64,000 nucleotides of DNA, taken from assembly GCA_948144175.1 (NCBI GenBank), contig CANXME010002011.1, positions 248,001 to 312,000 on the forward strand, read 5' to 3'. The stretch's first letter is position 1. Every line of letters starts with the position of its first letter. This DNA comes from Closterium sp. NIES-65 (Eukaryota; Streptophyta; Zygnematophyceae; Desmidiales; Closteriaceae). A program made the translations under genes and the position numbers. Below are positions 23,001 to 44,677 of this stretch, piece after piece. The notes under the pieces are model-generated. The model saw nothing but the letters and a program-made list of their open reading frames with translations. It was not told where the DNA came from and did no database searches.

Positions 23001-24349
23001 GACAGGGAGTTGACTTCTTTCAGACCTTCTCCCCGACCCCGAAGATGACCACTCTTCGGGTTCTACTGAACGTCGCTGCTCAGCGTGACTACGAGCTACA
23101 CTCTCTTGACTTCAGCACTGCTTTCCTGCAGGGCCGCCTGCACGAGGAGATCTGGCTGCGCCGCCCTCCTGGCTTCACTGGGTCGTTCCCTCCTGGTACC
23201 CAGTGGAGCCTCCGGCGGCCAGTCTACGGTCTCCGCCAGGCGCCACGTGAGTGGCACGACACACTGAGGACTACACTTGCGGCTCTTGGGTTTGCTCCTT
23301 CTACTGCTGACCCGTCGCTGTTTCTGCGCACCGACACCTCGCTGCCGCCGTTCTACATCCTCGTGTACGTCGACGACTTGGTCTTTGCCACTGCGGACAC
23401 TGCCGCACTCGCCCACGTGAAGTCCGAGCTGCAGAAGAGACACACGTGCACAGACCTGGGTGAACTGACAAGCTATCTTGGCTTGCGGATCACCCGGGAC
23501 AGAGCACGCCGCACCATTACCCTGACTCAGTCACACATGGTGCAGCAGGTCCTTCAGCGCTTCGGCTTCACGTACTCCTCGCCTCAGTCCACTCCTCTGC
23601 CTACGGGACACTCGCTCTCAGCTCTGCCTTCGGATGAGTCCGTAGAGTCGAGTGGTCCGTATCCAGAGCTTGTGGGCTACCTCATGTACCTGATGACTTG
23701 CACTCGACCTGACCTCGCATACCCTCTCAGCATCTTAGCACGCTATGTTGCTCGCGGCCGTCACCGGAAGGTGCACTTGGATGCAGCTAAGAGGGTGTTG
23801 CGCTACTTGTGCAGTGCGTCGGGCATGGGGCTAGTGCTTGGAGGGCGTGAGCGGCCTGTGCTCACTGGGCACTCAGACGCTTCTTGGGCTGACGACCAGG
23901 CTACTCAGAGGTCGTCTCAGGGTTACACCTTCAGTCTTGGCTCTGGCTCTGTCTCTTGGCGCTCTACTCGCTCTTCTTCGGTTCTCAGCTCCAGCTGTGA
24001 GGCTGAGATCTACGCCACGGCCATGGCTGCCCAGGAGCTTCGCTGGCTCACCTACCTGCTGACTGACCTTGGAGAGCGGCCTCGTTCTCCTCCAGTGCTG
24101 TACGTCGACAACAAGGCAACCATTGCCTTGTGTGAGGAGCACAAAGTGGAGCACAGGACGAAGCACATTGCTCTGCGCTACTTCCTTGCTCGAGAGCTGC
24201 AGCAGCGTGGTTAGCTTCGCCTGCGTTTTGTGGCCACTGAGGCCAACACTGCTGATGTGTTCACCAAGGCACTTCCGCCTCGTGACCATCAGCGCTTTTG
24301 CACTCTGCTAGGCCTTGTGCCCACTCGGCCTCACTTGCTTACCTCTTGA
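20051..24349 (+). pseudogene. Copia pol (integrase, RT, RNase H), nonsense codon near the end
   Basis: After the frame change the product runs YLPSFSTNLVAG, the zinc motif (WHHRMGHPS), integrase (HMDVWGP, HSDRGGEF, QQNGIAERR), a GAEPGG-type linker (21470-22050), RT with YVDDLVFA, and RNase H. TAG at 24212-24214 stands where copy 1 has CAG, removing the last 45 codons, which otherwise continue to TGA 24347-24349 (EANTADVFTKALPPRDHQRF). Otherwise the frame is intact over 4 kb. Confidence 0.9.
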
Positions 24350-24401
24350 CCTTGCTTGTACTCCTGCATATATATATCCTTGCTCTTGCTTGTACAACTT
24401 C

Positions 24402-24620
24402 TGCCTTTAAAGCCCAAGACCTGAATTACTCAACGGAAGTCAACGCTAAAAACTAGGTTCGGGAGGCAGGCACGGAGAGGTTCGGTTGGGAGTCTTTCAC
24501 TCGCGAAAAAAGTTTCTCGCTTCCCATGATGGTTCGTGTCCTTCCCACAACCAGAAAAGCTCGAGCATATCAATCTGTGCACAGTTTGAGATAGCACGCA
24601 GAGTATTAGGCATAGACCAT
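24402..24620 (-). repeat. Dispersed repeat, copy 1 (related copy 28740-28985, plus)
   Basis: The minus strand shares GTAATTCAGGT-TTGGGCTTTAA and TCAAACTGTGCACA with 28740-28985 in the same relative order and spacing. The middle is diverged. It touches the broken 3' end of Copia copy 2, so it may mark what truncated it. Confidence 0.5.
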
Positions 24621-24647
24621 ACCTCGAGACAGGGCAGGGCGTCGGCG

Positions 24648-24775
24648 TGATAAGAAACGAGGAATGAGAATGACTAAGGGAAAGTTGGGTACAAGTACTA
24701 ACCCTAGAAATGTGTTGTACCCCATATGTACTACCCCACTATAGCCTACATAGGCTAAGTCATATAAGTCTGACA
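24648..24775 (-). repeat. Solo LTR, Copia family A, with TSD (128 bp)
   Basis: On the minus strand it starts TGTCAGACTTATATG, contains GGCTATAGTGGGGTAG and GGGGTACAACA, and ends CTTATCA. CGGCG flanks it exactly on both sides (24643-24647 and 24776-24780). Confidence 0.92.
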
Positions 24776-24939
24776 CGGCGTTCACTCAAAAGGGATCAGA
24801 TGCGCCATACAATTCGGGTGGCGCGGATTTCAATGATGACGTGCAAAGCTAGTTTTCGCTGGGTGAAGATTATTGTGTCGAAATGCAGGTTATTGTGCAA
24901 CTACTCCGTAGCATAAACTCGTGGCGAAAATCGAATCGC

Positions 24940-26610
24940 AACCGTTCGCCCTAATGTGACCCTCTCCTCGCCCTCGCTTTCCTTTCTCACGCTTCCGCTC
25001 TCTTTCGCCCGCGTCGTCGCCATCGCTTCCGCAGCTCGTCGCGTGCCTGTCGCCTTCGCTCCGCCCGTCGCCTTCACTTCTCCCCTGTCGCCTTCACCCC
25101 CCCCCCCCCTCCCCCCCCCTCTTCCGTTGCCTTCATTTCCCCCTCCCGTCGCCTTCACTTCCCCCTCTCGTCGCCTTTACTTCCCCCTCTCGTCGCCTTC
25201 ATTTCCTTCATTTCCCCCTCCCGTCGCCTTCATTTCCCCCTCCCGTCACCTTCACTTCCCTCTCTCGTCACCTTCACTTCCCCTCCCGTCGCCTTCATTT
25301 CCCCCTCTCGTCGCCTTCATTTCCCCCTCCCGTCGCCTTCATTTCCCCCTCCCGTCGCCTTCACTCCCCCCTCCCGTCGCCATCACTTCTCTCCCCCGAT
25401 GCCTTCGATTCCCCCTCCCGTCGCCTTCCACGTCTGCCACAATCGCTTCCCCCCCGTCACACTCGCTTCCCCACCCGTCACCTTCACTTCCCCTCCCATT
25501 GCCTTTCACACTCTCCTGCTCACTCTCCTGCTCACTCTCTTCCCCGCTGCTCACTCGCTTCCCCCCTCCTCAATCTCTTTCCCCCTGCTCACTCTCTTCC
25601 CCCCTGCTCACTCGCTTCCCCCCTCCTCAATCTCTTTCCCCCTGCTCACTCTCTTCCCCCCTGCTCACTCGCTTCCCCCCTCCTCATTCTCTTTCCCTCT
25701 GCTCACTCCCCTTGTTCTAACCCCACTTTCCCCATTTCTCACCCATTTTCCCCCTTCACGCTCTCCTACCCCCTCTGCTCGCCCCTGTTTTCCCTACTCA
25801 CTCCTATACTCACTCTCTCCCCCCCTGCTCACTCTCTTCCCCCCCTGCTCACTCTCTTTCCCCTTGCTCACTCTCTTTCCCCCTTCACGCTCTCTTTCCC
25901 TCCCTTCCGCCTGTTTCCCCCCTTCGTCACGCGCTCGTCCCCTCGCAATCCCTGTCTCTCTCTCCCCCCGTCGCCCTCCCTTCCACTCCTCGTTGCCCTC
26001 GCCATCCCTCCCTTCTCCCTTCCCATCTCGCACACTTGTCACGCCCCCTTTCCAACCCGCACATACACCCTTCCCTTCTTCCCTGTTTCCATGTATCCCC
26101 TGCGCTGCTTCCCCCCATCCTCCAACTTGCTCCCCCCATCCCCTTCCCTGCTTCCCCTCGTCCCCTCCCTTGCCTCTGCCCATCCCCTTCCCTGCTTCCC
26201 CCCAACCCCTTCCCTGCTCCCCCCCATCCCCTTCCCTGCTTTCCCCCTTCCCCTTCCCTGCTTCCCCCCGTCCCCTTCCCTCCTTCCCTCGTCCCCCTCC
26301 CAGCATCCCCCCATCCGCTTCCCTGCTCCCCCCCATCCCCTTCCCTGCTCCCCCCCATCCCCTTCCATGCTTCCCCCCATCTCCTTCCCTGCTTCCCCCT
26401 ATCGCCTTCCCTGCTCACCCTTTCTCCCTCTGTTTCTCCCTTGCTCCCTCCCCTTCTTCTCTGCTCACTCTCTTCCCCCTTGCTCATTCTTTTTACTTCT
26501 GCTCACTCTGTTCCCCCTTGCTTCCTCTCTTCCCCTCTGTTCAATCTGTCCCCCGCTGCTTCTTCTCTTCCCCTCTGCTCATTCCGTTTACTGTCTTTCC
26601 CCCTTCACTC
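24940..26610 (+). repeat. Pyrimidine-rich minisatellite block
   Basis: Three sub-arrays follow one another: 20-22-bp units of TTCCCCCTCCCGTCGCCTTC (25060-25430), 18-22-bp units of CTGCTCACTCTCTTCCCCC (25500-25870) and about 20-bp units of CCCATCCCCTTCCCTGCTTC (26110-26420). Multiple frames on both strands stay open, which reflects composition rather than coding. Confidence 0.85.
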
Positions 26611-26639
26611 ACCCCCATACCCCCCAATGCAGTTACAGG

Positions 26640-27000
26640 TGCCCAGCACCAGATGTGGCTTTACGGCCTGGTTTGTTGCTTGCAGTGTAGCAGACAAAAC
26701 CGGGAAGCAACATTACACATACACCCCCTAGCTTTGTTCCCTTCTCGAGTCTGGTGATTCCCCTTACTTAACAGATACGGTAATATATTTATTGTTGAAC
26801 TCCTTGGCATTGGTCGTGTGTATGGCTGCTCTGAGGCTGATAATCCTGTATTATAAAAAATAATACAATACATGGCATGACTATTCGTTGTGTTACTATC
26901 AGACAGCCAGCACATGCACAACCAGATGCAGTGCAGACCTGTCCAAACACAAACCAAGAAGTCAGATTTGACATGGCTGAAGTATAAGGGAAGCAAGCAT
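26640..27000. other. Unique spacer between opposite-skew blocks
   Basis: About 350 bp of mixed composition separate the pyrimidine-rich block from the purine-rich one. An AT-rich stretch (26775-26870) includes TATTATAAAAAATAATA. No gene is recognised. Confidence 0.5.
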
Positions 27001-27009
27001 GCAAAAGAA

Positions 27010-28690
27010 TGACAACTGGCAAATGAGGAAGGGAGGAACGGAGGAAGGGACGAAGTGAGGAATGCAAGAATGAAGGAAGGGAGGAAGTGATGATGGGAGG
27101 AAGGGAGGTAGGGAGGACGCTTGGGGGAGAAGCAGAAGGGAGGGGAGGAAGAGAGGCTGGAGAGGAGGGTGGGGAGGAAAGAGGGTGGCAGGGAGGAAAG
27201 AGGGTGGCAGGGAGGTAACGAGGATGGAGGATGGGGGGAACAGATGGAGGTGAGGTACGGTAGATGGGAGACATGGAGGAACGGGGTGGGGAGAGGAGGG
27301 AATGAGAAAACGATGGGTTTGGTAGAGGAGGGATCGCGAGAGGAGGGATAGGGGGAGGAGTTGGGGATAGGATGGACGGGGAGGAGGGGATGGGTATAGA
27401 AAGGGATGGATAGCGGAGGTGGTGAAGAACGAACCTTTTGGCGAGGCGGAAGATGGGAAGAAGCACGGAGGAGAGGGGACGGGGTGGAGGTGACGGGGAG
27501 GTCGCGGGATGGGGTATGACCGTATGGTGTAATGGTGAAAGTTGGCAGAGGGAATGATGGGATCGGGAAAGGAGGGACGGGGGAAACGAGGAAAAGGGGA
27601 TGAGAAGTAGGATGGCATGGCGGAATGGGGTGGGGCAGAAAGGGGTGGGGCGGAATGGGGTGGGGCAGAAAGGGGTGGGGTGGAATGGAGTGGGGCAGAA
27701 AGGGGTGGGGCGGAATGGGATGGGGCGGAATGGGGTGAGGCGGATTGGGGAGATGAGGGATGGGGAGATGAGGGATGAGGAGATGAGGGATGGGGAGGTG
27801 TGTGATGGGGAGGAGAGGGCTAGGGAGGAGAGGGCTGGGGAGGAGAGGGATGGGGAGGTGAGGGATGAGGAGATGAGGGATGGGGAGATGAGGGATGGGG
27901 AGATGAGGAATGGGGAGATGAGGGAAGGGGAGATGAGGAATGGGGAGATGAGGGAAGGGGAAATGAACGTGTATGCGACGGAAGGGTGCTGCTGACCACG
28001 CGGCACCCTCCCACACCCCACGCGATGGGAAGGGATGAGAGGGTGGGCGGCATGGGTAGAGAAGCGATGGTGAAGAGGGGGAACGTGATGGGCAGGGGAG
28101 TGATGACGACGCGGAGAGAGGGAGGAGAGAAGGGAGGTCGGCGGGAAGGCTAAGCGAGGACGATGGGAGGGCAAGCGTGGGCGACAGTGGCGGTGGGCGA
28201 CGGTGGCGTGGGCGACGGTGGGGAGAAGCGTGGGCGACGGTGGGGGGAAGCGTGGGCGACAATGGGGGGAAGCGTGGGCGACGGTGGGGGGAAGCGTGGC
28301 GACGGTGGGGGGAAGCGTGGGCGACGGTGGGGGGAAGCGTAAGCGACGGTGGGGGGAAGCATGGGCGACGGTGGGGGGAAGCGTGGGCCACGGTGGGGAA
28401 GCGTGGGCGACGGCGGGAGGAATCGTGGGCGATAAGAGGGGAAACGTGAGGGAAGGTGGGGAAAGGCGTGAGCGACGGTGTGGGGGAAGGAAGGAGGAAG
28501 CGTGAGCGGCGGTAAGGGGAAGCGTGAGCGACGGTGGGGGAAAGCTTGGGCAACGGTGGGAAGAGTGGGCGTGTGCGTGGGGAGGTGTGTGAGAGACGGT
28601 GGGGAGAAGCGTGGGGGACGCGGAAGGGGATAGGTCCAAATGCGATGTTTGGGAAAGGGCTAGGAATAAAGGTGAAAATGCTCATGGCCT
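27010..28690 (+). repeat. Purine-rich minisatellite block
   Basis: Sub-arrays are GGAAGGGAGGAA-type (27020-27240), 26-28-bp units of GGGGTGGGGCAGAAAGGGGT (27620-27735), 15-bp units of GAGATGAGGGATGGG (27745-27965) and 22-bp units of GGGGGGAAGCGTGGGCGACG (28205-28420). The long minus-strand open frames across it, up to 674 codons, are compositional and Pro/Ser-rich. Confidence 0.85.
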
Positions 28691-28739
28691 ATGCTTTAGT
28701 GGCGTTTTATTCTATCTCTTCGCATGCTCCGCGTACTGT

Positions 28740-28985
28740 GGAAATCACACGACCTGATTTACCGAAGAAGTCAAACTGTGCACATTTTGAGCCCTTGTTC
28801 CTTCAGGAGGGTGTGGTTGGGACTCTTGCCAACCAAACCCGTTCTGCTCTACGACTCCGTTTTTCTTCGCGCAATGTTTTCTGGTAACCAGCCTGGCTCG
28901 GGAGGTCAACTGTGGGTTCGGTAGGCAAACTGTGCACAGTTTGCCTTCCTTTTTTTGTAATTCAGGTATTGGGCTTTAATAAGAG
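28740..28985 (+). repeat. Dispersed repeat, copy 2
   Basis: It pairs with 24402-24620 (inverted). It contains a 24-bp perfect palindrome at 28923-28946 and a partial version of the same palindrome at 28772-28786. Confidence 0.5.
28923..28946. repeat. 24-bp perfect palindrome
   Basis: The half-site AGGCAAACTGTG is followed at once by its complement, with no spacer. Related half-palindromes around CTGTGCACAG occur at 24575-24584 and 28774. Confidence 0.9.
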
Positions 28986-29155
28986 TCCTCCTGAACATCT
29001 AAAATTGTTATACTTAACAAGCCGTTCAACTTTCTGGCCTAACCTGAAACGCTGTCATCACTCTTTATTCGGTTCAAATGTGTTTCCTATCTATCTATAT
29101 ATACACAGGGAGTGGTGTACTATCCTATCTGCAATGACTATCTTACTAAATATCA

Positions 29156-29887
29156 CTACATTATTAAATGAATAGAGCTCTTCACAAAGTTGACAATAGC
29201 ACCACGTAACGATTCAGAAGGCCGAATAACTTGCCCTTTCAATGGCTCCAACGTCAGTGAGTCCTCGTCGTCGATATCCTCCTCATAAAACGCTGGCATA
29301 GTGTAGTCTGCGTTTCCCATGCTCCATTCATGCTCAGTCCAGCGCGGTTCTGGGTCGTCTAAAAGCATGTGGTCGTCCACAATAGACGCGAGGTGCTGAG
29401 ACTGCTGCTGCGTCTCGAGCACGGCCAAAGCAGCTTGCCGTATCCTCGAGCGCGCGTCGTCGATCCAGACAGGGCTGCACGCCTTCTGTGCCTCCAAACA
29501 AGCGAGCCTCGCAGAGGACGCTTCGTCGCAACGAGCGGGGGTCGTCGCCGTAGCGATTGATGAGCCCATGTTCGCCATGCTCGACGCCTTTTGAGTCGCC
29601 TCGAAACACGCTTCGCCGCATTGAGCGGGGGTCGTCGCCATCGCGCTCGATGAGCCCATGATCGTCAGGTTTGACGCCTGCGAGCAATCGAGCTCTGCCA
29701 TCGGAGCAACGCCGCCGCCATGACTCATAGCGCGGCTTCCCGAGGTTTGGAGATCACACATTGTCCGCGAAAGTAAAGCCGCTGCGACCGTTCCATTACT
29801 AAAATCAGAAGAAGGAAGATTACATCGCGAAGACGAAGTTCCTCGACGGGCATGTTTCGCAGTATCACCTAGTTGTGTCGCGGCCAT
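29156..29887 (-). CDS. Unrecognised intronless protein with acidic C-terminus (243 aa)
   Basis: ATG 29887 has a strong context (TCCATGGCC); the frame upstream of it lacks another ATG. The protein is not low-complexity, unlike most open frames nearby. It carries an internal duplication: MGSSSAMATTPAQCGEA and, 34 residues later, MGSSIATATTPARCDEA. A helical segment follows (RSRIRQAALAVLETQQQSQHL), then an acidic aromatic stretch (HMLLDDPEPRWTEHEW, YEEDIDDEDSLTLEP), which resembles activation regions of plant transcription factors. No DNA-binding domain is visible, so a missing 5' exon is possible. Function unknown. Confidence 0.5.
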   Translation of the reverse strand: MAATQLGDTAKHARRGTSSSRCNLPSSDFSNGTVAAALLSRTMCDLQTSGSRAMSHGGGVAPMAELDCSQASNLTIMGSSSAMATTPAQCGEACFEATQKASSMANMGSSIATATTPARCDEASSARLACLEAQKACSPVWIDDARSRIRQAALAVLETQQQSQHLASIVDDHMLLDDPEPRWTEHEWSMGNADYTMPAFYEEDIDDEDSLTLEPLKGQVIRPSESLRGAIVNFVKSSIHLIM

Positions 29888-30117
29888 GGATTTAGTGAAA
29901 GCGAGAGGTAGACGCGTCCAGCAAGGAAAAGGCTTCTTGGAGTCAGATAGAACAGCCGCGGGGAAAAACAAAATCTTATCGATGCTAAGGAGCATATCTA
30001 CGAGCACGTCGCTGCACAATCCCGGGGACTGCGAGTGCTTCTGTTGGACCAAATTGGTTGGGACGGATGCATTCGGGTCGGGTTGAACGGCTGACTTGGC
30101 ATGGTGGCGGGAAATGT

Positions 30118-30531
30118 TCAGGTGCGAGGGCAGGGCGGGACCTCACTCACCGAAAAGACGGGAGGGGCATGAGATACAACGAAAATGCGGTTTGATGAGG
30201 TTTTATGCGTTGTCGAACGGTTTTTAGGAGAATCTATCTCAACAACATGCCCCTGCTTCGAGTCCTTCCGCTGCGCGTTCTTGCCTTGTTGTCCTTGGCT
30301 CGGCCTCTCTGCTCTGCTAAAGAAAAACCACTCTGATCCGATGCGGATTGAAGCCATCACACACAGCCGTTGAACAGATCGATACGTGTAAAACGATGCG
30401 CTGTCTGCGCATGCTTGCGGAAGCAACGGGGCAACCAAGTAGCATGGTTCGTCGTGGTGCGCGACCATGTAGAGCGCAATCATTTCGGTCTCAGCATGCG
30501 CTGCAGACCAACCCATCCTGTGTTGTTGCAT
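30118..30531 (-). CDS. Hypothetical protein (137 aa), doubtful
   Basis: ATG 30531 begins MQQHRMGWSAAHAETEMIAL; composition is ordinary and the frame is free of stops for 138 codons. It lies 64 bp downstream of a similarly oriented region but has no recognisable domain or repeat. It could be chance, a second exon of a neighbouring gene, or a small lineage-specific gene. Confidence 0.2.
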   Translation of the reverse strand: MQQHRMGWSAAHAETEMIALYMVAHHDEPCYLVAPLLPQACADSASFYTYRSVQRLCVMASIRIGSEWFFFSRAERPSQGQQGKNAQRKDSKQGHVVEIDSPKNRSTTHKTSSNRIFVVSHAPPVFSVSEVPPCPRT

Positions 30532-31236
30532 CCGAATGTTCAAACTTTTCTTAACTGAATTTCATTCACAAGCAAAACCAGTTATTGGAAATTTGAAAAT
30601 TTTGAGCCAAATTGTTTACCAATATGCTTGTCATAGAAACTTGTCTAGATATAGAAATGCTGCATCGACAGACCGGCATAAACACAGCTCTCGCAATAAT
30701 AATGAGGACTGTTCATCACATGGGACCATCGGCATCCGCGTCAAAATCAGGTGCGGAATGGAACCAGCTGCTACTGTACATGATGCCCCGTGAATACACG
30801 AGTGTACTGTCCTAGTTCAGGCCGATTGGATAGGGTCGGGTGGATCCCCTCGTGTCATTTGGAGCCTATTGGTCGATATCTGCTCGATTTTGCAGAAGGG
30901 GCTGAATTTCGGGACCGCGTTATCGGACCAATGGCGAAAGGCCAAGTCCTCGAGAGGTTGGGGCAAGAGACGAAATGTGAACAGAAAGAATACAGTAGGA
31001 AGAACGTCATTCAGCCAAACACGCGGACATGAAGAACAGCGCTACACTTAGACCAATCGATGGTGATCTCAGGACATTCAAGATGTAAGAAGGGTTATGT
31101 TATAAAACAGACCAGATAATTGTTATCACACAAGAGATGCCCATGCAATGACTGCAGGAATTTCCAGCAGCTCTTTGTGAACCTTCCACAACGGCACATC
31201 AGGAATAAATGAAAAAAATTCCATGCCTCCCTGTAT

Positions 31237-31361
31237 CCATGCCCATCTACACCTCAGAATCAGAGTCAGTGCATGATTCCTCGTGAGTTCTGTTTCTTAG
31301 GCGCCTCAAAATAATGCCCATCTACACCTCAGAATCAGAGTCAGTGCAGGATTCCTCGTGG
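31237..31361 (+). repeat. 45-bp tandem duplication around a palindrome
   Basis: CCCATCTACACCTCAGAATC... to GATTCCTCGTG occurs at 31237-31283 and 31317-31361 with one or two differences. Between the copies lies CTTAGGCGCCTCAAA, a degraded form of the TTTGAGGCGCCTCAAA palindrome. Confidence 0.85.
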
Positions 31362-31863
31362 AAGGCGTCCATGCCAAAAACCTGCACTGCACGACCCCTT
31401 GGAGCTTTCACTGACATGCACTGCTCTGACAGTGAACAGCACAACTTGGCACGAGACACAGTTGGTTGGAGCAGCTTTTGAGGCGCCAGAAAGATGACGA
31501 AACAGCAGAACTTAGCAAAAGATGGGGCTGAACCGAGCACCACCCACCCATGCCTGCTTCTGCGCGGGCATGCTACCTTATTACCATGCACCTCCTCTGT
31601 GCCCGTAATCAATCAGACAATCAGTCAGTTGCTGACGCCTGATTTAGGGTCTTGTAAAGTAGCAGAAGCAGCAGGAGTGGCTGTGACTGTTCACACTTGT
31701 TGATTTGCATCGAAGTGGTACGAGCACAGCAGCAGCAGTTGCGGTTCACAGCAGCACAGCTCAACACTGCTGCAGCTTGAATGGATCGCATTAGTGCCAC
31801 CCAGGCTGCTTTGATGGCGGAGAGCAATTCTTGGTAGGCGATGGGCTTGGAGACAGTGCCGCC

Positions 31864-31881
31864 TTTTGAGACGTCTCAAAA
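31864..31881. repeat. Palindrome TTTTGAGACGTCTCAAAA
   Basis: Perfect 18-bp palindrome. It is bracketed by the direct repeats GGGCTTGGAGACAGTGCC and GGGCTTGGAGAGAGTTCC. Confidence 0.92.
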
Positions 31882-31941
31882 CTGGGCTTGGAGAGAGTTC
31901 CATCCATGCCCGCCTCCTTGCAAGCCTGCCGAACCCAATGT

Positions 31942-31955
31942 TTGAGGCGCCTCAA
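31942..31955. repeat. Palindrome TTGAGGCGCCTCAA
   Basis: Perfect 14-bp palindrome of the same family with GGCGCC at the centre. Copies of the GCCCGCCTCCTTGCAAGCCTG segment lie on either side (31911 and 32052). Confidence 0.88.
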
Positions 31956-31969
31956 GTTGCTTCTACGGA

Positions 31970-44259
<12,290 letters not shown>

Positions 44260-44402
44260 AGCTGAATCGGGCGGCTATTGGCTAAATCGAAGAGTTACTG
44301 GCTGAATTTGACGGCTATTGGCTAATTGAAGGGCTTTGGCTGAATCGGAGGGACGCGAGTAACGTCAAATAAATATATTCAGTATAGGACGTATATAAAG
44401 AT
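44260..44402 (-). promoter_or_regulatory. Upstream region of the kinase gene with 20-bp tandem repeat
   Basis: A 20-bp unit (GCTGAATCGGGCGGCTATTG) repeats about 4.5 times at 44261-44348, ending one base from the ATG. On the gene strand the junctions read CCAATAGCC, CCAAT-box-like. Further up, GTATATAAAG (44393-44402) is TATA-like for the plus strand and TATATTTATTTG (minus, about 44375) for the kinase direction. Confidence 0.5.
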
Positions 44403-44446
44403 CGTAGGAAGAAGTTTCACATAGTGAACGTAGGTATTGCGGCTGA

Positions 44447-44677
44447 ATGCGGTACCGCGAAGAGGACCTTTCTGAGTTAGTGGTGAGAAAATACCGCAGT
44501 CAGCCTCACAGGTTAGTGAGGCTGGTTACTCCAAAAAAGAACCGCTTTGCACCTTCCCGAGGGAAATCTCGAGCATCGTTCCTTGCAAATGCAAGGCGGT
44601 CGTTCAGAAACACCAAAAAACAGCACCCATCAACCCCACCGCCCCTCACAAAATGCTCCAATCGCGTGACAAACTAA
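44447..44677 (+). CDS. Small basic ORF (76 aa), doubtful
   Basis: ATG 44447 lies about 50 bp after a canonical TATATAAA on the plus strand, divergent from the kinase gene. The product MRYREEDLSELVVRKYRSQ... is Lys/Arg-rich without a known domain. It may be chance. Confidence 0.2.
   Translation: MRYREEDLSELVVRKYRSQPHRLVRLVTPKKNRFAPSRGKSRASFLANARRSFRNTKKQHPSTPPPLTKCSNRVTN

Larger units (their letters stand above)
17248..24400 (+). mobile_element. Ty1/Copia family A, copy 2, decayed, lacking 3' LTR
   Basis: A 5' LTR (17248-17382), primer site, GC-rich leader, gag, protease, integrase, RT and RNase H follow in order. Two frameshifts and one nonsense codon disable it. After the end of pol the sequence leaves the element at about 24400 without reaching a polypurine tract or LTR. 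The LTR 250 bp further on is inverted and has its own target duplication, so it is not the missing 3' LTR. Confidence 0.92.
31791..31960 (-). repeat. Partial copies of the last kinase-gene exon
   Basis: Two degraded copies of the exon segment encoding the receiver C-terminus (LSKPIAHQELLSAIKAA region) lie 3' of the stop codon: about 31795-31860 and 31881-31940. A perfect 18-bp palindrome (31864-31881) separates the two, and a 14-bp one (31942-31955) separates the second from the true exon end. Confidence 0.8.

Noticed and set aside
24648-24775. 3' LTR of Copia copy 2
   Set aside because: It is in the opposite orientation and has its own CGGCG target duplication, so it is an independent solo LTR.
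25399-28685. Long Pro/Ser-rich open frames on both strands (up to 674 codons)
   Set aside because: They follow minisatellite composition, are open in several frames at once, and show no domain or conserved start.
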